From Cyanobacteria bacterium UBA11153 (GTDB lineage Bacteria > Cyanobacteriota > Cyanobacteriia > Cyanobacteriales > Coleofasciculaceae), in the NCBI GenBank assembly GCA_003511885.1, contig DOIX01000401.1, positions 16,849 through 22,417 on the forward strand: a stretch of DNA of 5,569 nucleotides, given 5' to 3'. The first letter of the stretch is position 1. Every line of letters begins with the position of its first letter. The notes beneath the pieces were generated by a model. The model worked only from the letters and a program-made list of their open reading frames with translations, was not told the origin of the DNA and did not search any database. Positions 1 through 5,193 of the stretch are shown one piece after another. A program made the translations under genes and the position numbers.

Positions 1-632
1 GCCATTGCTGTTTCTGCCCGTTGATATTCTGCTTCTCTCAATTCTTCTAATTCCACAGAATTGAGGAATTTTCTGCCATCTGGACGATAAATTTCTAGGT
101 TGTTTTCAGTTAATTCAAACTTGATACCTAACTGAGGACTAACCCAACCATTAAGTTCTTCAATTGCTTCCAACCAGTCTCCAGCACGGACAAAACCTGT
201 TAATTCAATTACCTCTGGATCGTAAATGTAATATTCCTGAACACCATAGCGTTGATAAAACAAGAGTTTTTTAAACATTGCCATGGGGCGATTGCTAGGA
301 GAGAGTATTTCAAAGACTACTTGTGGGGCAATATTCTCTTCTAACCATTGTTTATAAGAGCCTCGTTTTCCTTTGGGTCGTCCCCATGCTACCATCACAT
401 CTGGGGCTTGGCGAATTTTATTATTTCCTTCCACCGGATACCAAAGTAAGTCCCCAGCAATAAATACATCAGCTACCGCACCAAATAAAATTTCGAGGTT
501 TTCTTTAATTAATACAATCCATTGATACTGTTCAGTATTATCTGCCATGGGTTGTCCGTCACTGTCAGGGTAGATGATTTCTGGAGTGGTGGGAGTTTCT
601 ATCGTAGTTGGGGGAAAAAGTTGCTGTACCAT
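1..632 (-). CDS. Uma2 family (DUF820) endonuclease-like protein, 3' end cut by the window edge
   Basis: The frame is open from the ATG at 632 to the left edge, giving 210 codons without a stop. The product matches the cyanobacterial Uma2/DUF820 family, which has a PD-(D/E)XK nuclease-like fold and is often listed as a putative endonuclease; the biological role is not established. Landmarks: DLLWYPVEG at about residues 61-69, the PDVMV motif with Asp78, VVFEILSPSN with Glu108, and a KKLLFYQRYGVQEYYIYDP block at about 121-139 that supplies the conserved lysines. The visible C-terminal end (from about 193, ELEELREAEYQRAE) begins the charged coiled coil that commonly ends these proteins. An in-frame TAG lies a few codons upstream, so the start is either this ATG or the GTG directly before it; no clear Shine-Dalgarno is visible. 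Family assignment is confident; activity is not demonstrated. Confidence 0.9.
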   Translation of the reverse strand, partial: MVQQLFPPTTIETPTTPEIIYPDSDGQPMADNTEQYQWIVLIKENLEILFGAVADVFIAGDLLWYPVEGNNKIRQAPDVMVAWGRPKGKRGSYKQWLEENIAPQVVFEILSPSNRPMAMFKKLLFYQRYGVQEYYIYDPEVIELTGFVRAGDWLEAIEELNGWVSPQLGIKFELTENNLEIYRPDGRKFLNSVELEELREAEYQRAETAM

Positions 633-660
633 CACTTTCTGGGTTGGGTGAGGTGTAAAC

Positions 661-678
661 TATGATAATTTTATCATA
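661..678. promoter_or_regulatory. Perfect 18-bp palindrome upstream of the Uma2 gene, possible operator or promoter element
   Basis: TATGATAA and TTATCATA form 8-bp perfect arms around a TT centre, 28 bp before the Uma2 start codon. On the minus strand the left part reads TATCAT at 667-662, a five-of-six match to a -10 hexamer, and TAGTCA at 689-684 is a weak -35 match at 16 bp spacing. A regulator or dyad operator overlapping the promoter is therefore possible. On the plus strand the palindrome is followed by six T residues, but no plus-strand gene precedes it and the stem is all weak pairs, so a terminator is less likely. The palindrome is seen directly; its function is inferred. Confidence 0.4.
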
Positions 679-691
679 TTTTTTGACTACT

Positions 692-710
692 CCCGACTCC
701 CGACTCCCCC
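692..710. repeat. Short heptanucleotide tandem repeat (STRR-like), unit CCCGACT
   Basis: Two exact copies of CCCGACT (692-698 and 699-705) are flanked by partial copies (ACTACT before, CCCCC after). The array lies just past the stop codon of the TPR-CHAT gene. The same unit in the same orientation recurs inside that gene at 1336-1363. Short tandemly repeated repetitive heptamers of this kind are known from cyanobacterial genomes. Confidence 0.7.
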
Positions 711-714
711 AAAA

Positions 715-3579
715 TCAAGATTCCCCAATCAAAGTAAACGCCGCCCATTGTAAAGGATTAGGATACTTTTTCTCCTTCATCGTTGTCAACATTGCCTGTC
801 GCAAAGCTTGTGCTTTATTCTTATCTTTCTCTAAATTCTGATAAAATTTCTTCATCAAAAACTCTGTCGAATCATCGGGAACTGACCAAAGAGAAACTAT
901 AATACTGGGTACGCCTGCTGTAATTAAAGAACGAGATAATCCTACTACCCCATCCCCAGTAATTTTCCCTCGCCCCGTATCGCAGGCACTTAATACTACT
1001 AATTCGGCTTTTAATTTCATCTCGAAAATTTCCGAAGCAGTAAGTAAACCATTATCATTATTAGAAGCACCTAAAACAATTGCACCTGGTAAACCTAATC
1101 CTTGAAAATCATCTAATAGTCCGTGGGTAGCGAGATGAATGATGCGAGCATTCTTCATCTTTTCCACTACAGATACTTTAGTCGCTTTATCGCCAGTAAT
1201 TGCTTGAGTTTTCAGGAGATTAGCAATTGCTATGGCTTCTTTTTCCGCACCAGGTAAGGGAGATAAGTATATTTTTTCACCGATGGGAGTAGTAATATTA
1301 GTAGGCATTTTAGGATTTCCGACTACTAAAATATCCCCGACTCCCGACTCCCGATTCCCGATTCCCTCTTTCTGTTGATGAGTTAATTCTAATATCTGAA
1401 TTGAAGGTGCAGTGAGGATAGTATGTTTTTCGATGAGGTATTGATTATTAGCGTCTTTTAAGGCTGGGAATGGAACCAGGAAAAGATCGCCTTGAGGGAT
1501 GAAAATAACGCTATCGTTGGGATTGCTGGGAAGTAAATCTGCGATAGGTTGGATTAATACTTGATAGAGTTGTTGTAATCTGGTGGTTTCATCTACGCCC
1601 GGTTTAAATACTATTTCAATTCCAGCTCTACCTCTGACTCCGATAGATGCGCGACTGTTGGTAACTAAATCGGATAGGGAGGTATTTAGGGTGGTTAAAT
1701 CGACGGAACGGAAGTTGATGTTTCCGTTGGGTGCGATTACCCAGATGTAGAGTGATTCATTGGGAATAATTGAATATTCTACTATAGTGGCGTTTTGTTC
1801 TTGGGCTACTTGTTGAATTTTAGTCGCAGATGGGATAATCGATGAAGTAGATGAAGTAATACCTTGAGCCGCTTGACGTTGTAATAATAATTCCACAAAA
1901 GCTCTGGCTCTACCTCTTTCCGAAATTTCCAGTGCAGGAGTGGTTTTATTCTGAGCTACTAAAACTTGTTGTAAAAGGCGATATGTTTTGGCTTGCTGCT
2001 CGAAAATTGATACTTTATTGTTATCGTTATCTAATTTAGAGCGGAGAGATTCCCAAACATTAATACTAGCAAATAAAGTTTTTTCAGCGGCGGGGAGATT
2101 TCCTGATTTGAACAAAGTATTTCCTAAATTATCTAGTGTAATACCTTCAGCCGCTAAATCTTTAAGTTCCCGTGCGATAGCTAAACTCTGTTCTTGATAT
2201 TCAATGGCTTTTGTATAGTCTCCTAGGGCATAGTAAGCGAATCCTAGATTATTTAAAGATGAACCTTCTCCAAGCCGATACTTAATTTCCCGTGCGATAG
2301 CTAAACTTTGCTGATGATATTCAATGGCTTTGCTATAGTCTCCGATGTCGTGGTAAACTAATCCTAGATTACCCAGATCGTTTCTTTCCCCTCTTCGATC
2401 TTTAATTTCTCTTTTGATGGCTAAACTCTCCTGATGATATTGAATAGCTTTGGTGTAGTCTTCTAGAGCGTGGTAAATTGATCCTAGAATACTCAGCGCA
2501 TTTCCCTCCCCAATTCGATTATTTATTTGTCGCGCAATGGCTAAACTCTGGTCGTTATAGGTAATGGCTTTGGTATAGTCTCCTAGGTAGTAGTAAACTA
2601 TTCCCAGATTATTCAGAGATTCTCCCTCCCCACTTCGATTGTTTATTTCTCGCCAAATAGCTAAACTTTGCTGATGGTATTCAATGGCTTTACTGTAGTC
2701 TCCCAGTCGATAGGAAGATAATCCTAGATTATCCAGAGATTGTCCCTCTCCATTTCGATCTTTTAGTTTCCGTGCAATCGCTAAACTTTGCTGATAGTAT
2801 TCAATAGCTGTGGTGTAATCTCCTAGATAGTAGTAAGCGAATCCTAAATTACCCAGAGATTCTCTCTCTCCACTGCGATCTTTTATTTCCCGTGTGATGG
2901 CTAAACTTTGCTGATAGTATTCAATGGTTTTTGTGTAGTCTCCTAGGGCTGCGTAAGCTAATCCTATGCCTACCAGTGCAAAATTCTCACCTTGGCGATC
3001 GTTAATTTTTTGATATATTATTAATGCTGCTTGGCAAGACTGTAAAGCGGCTTCAAATTGACTGGATTGAAGCTGCTGAGTTCCTTGCTGCAAGAGTTGA
3101 TCTGCTTGTGCTTTCTGCGGATTATTTTGGATTTGAGATATAGATAGCAATTTTTCAACTTCTGCTTCCAGTTGGGGGTTATTGATTTCCTTGGCAATTG
3201 CTAAACTTTCCTGCAAATACTCTATTCCCTGTTGAGTATCTTCTAGTTGAAGGGAAAGACCACCTATCAAGGCCAATGTACCTGCTTCACTTTGAGGATC
3301 CTTAATTTTCTGATATATTACCAATGCCTCTTGCCAAGACTTTAATGCAGCTTCAAATTGACTAGTTTGATACTGCTGAATCCCGTGCTGTAATAGTTCA
3401 TCTGCTCGTGCTTTCAATTCCTGTGCAGTTTGCGCTAGCACCTGAGTTTGTGGTAGAAATTGCCAATCCATCCCCAGTCTTACACCTGATAATTGAGCCA
3501 TATATCCGAAATCGGCGTTGACAATTACCACTAGTAGGAAGGTAATGATGGTAGTAGTAGCGAATTTTTGAAAACGCAT
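715..3579 (-). CDS. TPR-repeat protein with C-terminal CHAT (caspase-like) domain and N-terminal membrane/export segment
   Basis: The 954-aa product starts with a basic stretch and a hydrophobic segment (about residues 7-22), suggesting a signal peptide or membrane anchor. Residues about 56-190 hold longer, irregular TPR units. Residues 194-473 hold seven 40-residue TPRs of the xLGDYxKAIEYxQQSLAIAREI type. A linker follows, with an ERGRARAFVELL segment as seen before CHAT domains. The CHAT domain spans about 640-950. Its probable catalytic dyad is intact: His819 in HLATHG and Cys866 in LSACDTG, followed by the GVVGLSRSLITAG and VSLWSVPD motifs. CHAT domains are caspase/separase-clan peptidases whose attached TPRs usually bind partners; the substrate here is unknown. 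The ATG is the only reasonable start because an in-frame TAA lies at 3612-3610; no clear ribosome site is visible. Oddities: a repeat-derived loop at about 737-748 and a near-exact 120-bp DNA periodicity. The gene lies 98 bp after the kinase gene on the same strand. Confidence 0.93.
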   Translation of the reverse strand: MRFQKFATTTIITFLLVVIVNADFGYMAQLSGVRLGMDWQFLPQTQVLAQTAQELKARADELLQHGIQQYQTSQFEAALKSWQEALVIYQKIKDPQSEAGTLALIGGLSLQLEDTQQGIEYLQESLAIAKEINNPQLEAEVEKLLSISQIQNNPQKAQADQLLQQGTQQLQSSQFEAALQSCQAALIIYQKINDRQGENFALVGIGLAYAALGDYTKTIEYYQQSLAITREIKDRSGERESLGNLGFAYYYLGDYTTAIEYYQQSLAIARKLKDRNGEGQSLDNLGLSSYRLGDYSKAIEYHQQSLAIWREINNRSGEGESLNNLGIVYYYLGDYTKAITYNDQSLAIARQINNRIGEGNALSILGSIYHALEDYTKAIQYHQESLAIKREIKDRRGERNDLGNLGLVYHDIGDYSKAIEYHQQSLAIAREIKYRLGEGSSLNNLGFAYYALGDYTKAIEYQEQSLAIARELKDLAAEGITLDNLGNTLFKSGNLPAAEKTLFASINVWESLRSKLDNDNNKVSIFEQQAKTYRLLQQVLVAQNKTTPALEISERGRARAFVELLLQRQAAQGITSSTSSIIPSATKIQQVAQEQNATIVEYSIIPNESLYIWVIAPNGNINFRSVDLTTLNTSLSDLVTNSRASIGVRGRAGIEIVFKPGVDETTRLQQLYQVLIQPIADLLPSNPNDSVIFIPQGDLFLVPFPALKDANNQYLIEKHTILTAPSIQILELTHQQKEGIGNRESGVGDILVVGNPKMPTNITTPIGEKIYLSPLPGAEKEAIAIANLLKTQAITGDKATKVSVVEKMKNARIIHLATHGLLDDFQGLGLPGAIVLGASNNDNGLLTASEIFEMKLKAELVVLSACDTGRGKITGDGVVGLSRSLITAGVPSIIVSLWSVPDDSTEFLMKKFYQNLEKDKNKAQALRQAMLTTMKEKKYPNPLQWAAFTLIGES
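1336..1370. repeat. STRR-like heptamer array inside the CHAT-domain coding sequence
   Basis: Two CCCGACT units (1336-1342, 1343-1349), two CCCGATT units (1350-1356, 1357-1363) and a degenerate CCCTCTT unit lie head to tail. On the coding strand they are read in frame as EGIGNRESGVGD, about residues 737-748, in the loop just before the DILVVGNP strand of the CHAT domain. No frameshift results. Confidence 0.85.
2161..3000. repeat. Seven tandem 120-bp repeats encoding 40-residue TPR units
   Basis: The stretch is exactly 7 x 120 bp. Marker segments such as GCTAAACTTTGCTGAT and TAGTCTCCTAG recur at a constant 120-bp spacing (for example TCCTAG or a near match at 2221, 2461, 2581, 2701, 2821 and 2941). 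Each unit encodes one TPR, together residues 194-473 of the CHAT protein. No unit carries an insertion or deletion, so the array is in perfect register. Confidence 0.9.
3001..3114. repeat. Diverged duplicate segment in the N-terminal TPR region, copy 1 of 2
   Basis: This segment aligns without gaps to 3301-3414, at an offset of exactly 300 bp and roughly 80 percent identity by eye; CTTCAAATTGACT is shared. It encodes the region around ADQLLQQGTQQLQSSQFEAAL, matching ADELLQHGIQQYQTSQFEAAL in the other copy. Confidence 0.7.
3301..3414. repeat. Diverged duplicate segment in the N-terminal TPR region, copy 2 of 2
   Basis: This is the partner of 3001-3114, 300 bp away. With the TPR unit lying between them, the pair indicates that the N-terminal part of the array grew by duplication of a larger block of about 100 codons, not by single 40-residue units. 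Confidence 0.7.
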
Positions 3580-3677
3580 GGCTGATGGGAGGTTAGTTAT
3601 TGTGCGGGGTTATTCATTAGCAATATATCTCTGAGCTTCTCAACCTTATGCAATTTGCTCAGTAATTCTTATTCTCT

Positions 3678-5045
3678 CTAGAAAATCGGTAAAATAACAG
3701 TAACGGTAGTACCTTGCCCGATCGCACTATGTATCTGAATTTCGCCGTGATGATTGTCGGTAATGGCTTTGGCGATCGCTAAACCTAAACCGGAACCTGT
3801 TGATGTATCATGGGGTCTAGCAGGATCGGCTCGATAGAAGCGATCGCAAATATGGGGTAAGGCTGATTCGGGAATACCAATGCCATTATCGAACACTTTG
3901 ACTTGGAGTAAGGATTGCTTGTGTCTGCTGCTGCTTTTAGTGGCAGGATTTAAGCGTTGTAACTCTACCTGTACCGATGCGTCAGGGGAAGGTGGGGTAT
4001 ATTGAAGGGCATTACTGACTAGATTGGTAAATAAACGGGCAAGCTGATTCCAGTCTCCCTGGAGGGTAAATATATCTTCTGCGATTATATCTTCTGCGAT
4101 CTTATCTAAGTTTAATTCTTGACGGGAATTGTCTGGATCGATCAAATGTAAGGATAAAAAAATACCCTTTTGATCCGCAATTAATAGTTGTTCTTCGATT
4201 ACCTCTGTCAGTAAATCATCTAAGTGTACGGTTTGCCATTCTGGTTGTACCATCCCGCTATCTACGCGAGCTAAAAATAGCAAATCGTTAACTAATCTTC
4301 CCAAGCGCTGAGTTAATCTTTCTACTACTTTTAGTTGTTGACGTTGCCATTGCATATCCATATCAGGATCGGCGATAGCCACCTGTACTGTGGTTTGAAT
4401 GGTAGCGATGGGATTTCTTAATTCGTGGGATGCGTCAGCAGTAAATTGTTTCAGACGTTGATAAGATTCATGCACTGGTTTCATGGCTAATCCTGACAAA
4501 AACCAACCAATTACGGCTACTGATATTACCATTAAACTAGTGCCAATAGTCAAATCTAAAATTAGTTTACGACTCGGTTTTGTCACTTCAAACCAAGGAT
4601 GACTTACTCGCAAATAACCTAAAACATAACGTCCAATTTCTACTCTTTTAGTTAATTGTCGTAATAGTTGATCTGAGGTAACGTGTACCGTTTCGCCAAT
4701 TTGATTGGAATTCAAAGGAATATCGAGAGGTACGGATAAGGTTGACCACAATAATTCTCCTGTCGCACTAAACCATTCTAGATCGATACGATCGTCTTCT
4801 ACAGCTTCAGCATTATTATGAAAACTAGCTTCAACATTAACTCGATAGGGGATATAAGATTCTGTTACAGGCTCAACGATAAGGGATCTTTCCACAACTT
4901 CTACTACGTGATTGAGAGTATCATCTACTCTTTCAATTAAGGTACTGCGAACATAGAGATAAACAGTGGTAGCAAATACTAGTAATAGTATAGCAGTTAC
5001 AGTGGTATACCAAAGTGCCAAACGGCGACGAGTAGTTTGAAACAT
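3678..5045 (-). CDS. Transmembrane sensor histidine kinase (two-component system), orphan in this window
   Basis: The 455-aa product has TM1 at about residues 11-32, an extracytoplasmic sensor region at about 33-160, TM2 at about 162-186 and a complete kinase core. The core has an H-box ASHELRNPIA with phospho-acceptor His207, an N-box LFTNLVSNALQYT with Asn345, a G1 box DNGIGIP with Asp386, and a G2 box GSGLGLAIAKAI near 415. Only about 20 residues separate TM2 from His207, so a normal HAMP linker is missing; the LAMKPVxxSYxxLKQF linker resembles the RppB class of cyanobacterial kinases. The acidic sensor stretch EAVEDDRIDLE could bind a cation, but the signal is unknown. A TTG at 5081 extends the frame by 12 residues, but those are read from heptamer repeats, so I use the ATG at 5045. 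No clear Shine-Dalgarno precedes it. An IAEDI-IAEDI duplication occupies residues 316-325. No response regulator gene adjoins it. Confidence 0.92.
   Translation of the reverse strand: MFQTTRRRLALWYTTVTAILLLVFATTVYLYVRSTLIERVDDTLNHVVEVVERSLIVEPVTESYIPYRVNVEASFHNNAEAVEDDRIDLEWFSATGELLWSTLSVPLDIPLNSNQIGETVHVTSDQLLRQLTKRVEIGRYVLGYLRVSHPWFEVTKPSRKLILDLTIGTSLMVISVAVIGWFLSGLAMKPVHESYQRLKQFTADASHELRNPIATIQTTVQVAIADPDMDMQWQRQQLKVVERLTQRLGRLVNDLLFLARVDSGMVQPEWQTVHLDDLLTEVIEEQLLIADQKGIFLSLHLIDPDNSRQELNLDKIAEDIIAEDIFTLQGDWNQLARLFTNLVSNALQYTPPSPDASVQVELQRLNPATKSSSRHKQSLLQVKVFDNGIGIPESALPHICDRFYRADPARPHDTSTGSGLGLAIAKAITDNHHGEIQIHSAIGQGTTVTVILPIF
3772..3779. repeat. HIP1 octamer GCGATCGC
   Basis: An exact HIP1 (highly iterated palindrome) site lies in the kinase gene, within the codons of the G2-box LAIAKA segment. 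HIP1 is strongly over-represented in many cyanobacterial genomes and supports the lineage call. Confidence 0.8.
3840..3847. repeat. HIP1 octamer GCGATCGC
   Basis: This is the second exact HIP1 site in the kinase gene, 68 bp from the first, in the CDRFYRAD segment between the G1 and G2 boxes. Confidence 0.8.
4071..4100. repeat. Exact 2 x 15-bp tandem duplication inside the kinase gene
   Basis: The unit TATATCTTCTGCGAT occurs twice in a row with no mismatch. On the coding strand it gives IAEDI-IAEDI (residues 316-325) between the H-box and N-box regions. Identity at the DNA level suggests a recent in-frame slippage or duplication event. Confidence 0.9.
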
Positions 5046-5051
5046 ACTAAG

Positions 5052-5170
5052 AGTGGACAGTTGACAATGGACAGTTGACAATGGACAATGAAGACCTGAC
5101 AGCAGGGTGGTCTGAATAACTATTAACTGTCAACTGTCAACTGTCAACTGTCAACTGTCAACTGTCCACT
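5052..5170. repeat. Long imperfect inverted repeat (potential hairpin or cruciform) between mnmE and the kinase gene
   Basis: Positions 5052-5087 pair with 5135-5170 over 36 bp with four mismatches; the outermost 15 bp (AGTGGACAGTTGACA against 5156-5170) are perfect. The loop of about 47 nt holds a smaller hairpin: AGACC at 5092-5096 with GGTCT at 5109-5113, or alternatively CCTG at 5095-5098 with CAGG at 5103-5106. In minus-strand RNA two of the four mismatches become G-U pairs. No U-tract follows it, so it is not a standard intrinsic terminator. It could reduce read-through or stabilise RNA ends, or simply reflect opposed repeat arrays. Confidence 0.7.
5053..5087. repeat. Heptamer array, left arm: five units of GTTGACA/RTGGACA
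   Basis: Five consecutive 7-bp units lie between the kinase ATG and the central spacer: GTGGACA, GTTGACA, ATGGACA, GTTGACA, ATGGACA. They are the reverse-complement type of the units in the right array at 5124-5193, so the two arrays face each other. STRR-like repeats of this kind are typical of cyanobacterial intergenic DNA. Confidence 0.88.
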
Positions 5171-5193
5171 GTCCACTATCAACTATCAACTAC
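5124..5193. repeat. Heptamer array, right arm: ten units, consensus CAACTGT
   Basis: Ten contiguous 7-bp units run without interruption: TAACTGT, five exact CAACTGT (5131-5165), CCACTGT, CCACTAT, CAACTAT and CAACTAC. The last unit contains the mnmE stop codon (5190-5192, TAG on the minus strand). Read on the minus strand the array carries TTGACA five times at 7-bp spacing. There are no unique spacers, so it is not a CRISPR array. Confidence 0.92.

Noticed and set aside
661..684. Intrinsic terminator (palindrome followed by six T)
   Set aside because: The T-run follows only in the plus direction, where no gene precedes it, and the stem contains almost only A-T pairs.
1988..2197. 69-codon open frame on the plus strand
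   Set aside because: It lies wholly inside the TPR-CHAT gene on the opposite strand, and its product shows no recognisable domain; it is a shadow of the TPR coding sequence.
715..3579. Type III-E CRISPR TPR-CHAT peptidase (Csx29-like)
   Set aside because: There is no CRISPR array or gRAMP effector nearby, the TPRs are regular 40-residue cyanobacterial units and an N-terminal hydrophobic segment is present; it fits the broad cyanobacterial TPR-CHAT group instead.
3580..3677. Promoter or terminator between the kinase and CHAT genes
   Set aside because: The minus strand has a TATATT near 3628 but the best upstream -35 (TTGCAT) is poor and 20 bp away; the small dyads (TGAG-CTT-CTCA at 3632-3642 and GCAA-T-TTGC near 3650) lack a U-tract. 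GGGAGG at 3588-3593 is on the wrong strand to be a ribosome site.
5046..5081. TTG start extending the kinase by 12 residues
   Set aside because: The extra residues (STVHCQLSTLS) are simply translated heptamer repeat; the ATG at 5045 starts a normal basic segment followed by TM1.
5124..5193. CRISPR-like tandem repeats
   Set aside because: The units are 7 bp and contiguous with no unique spacers, and no cas genes are present; these are STRR-type repeats.
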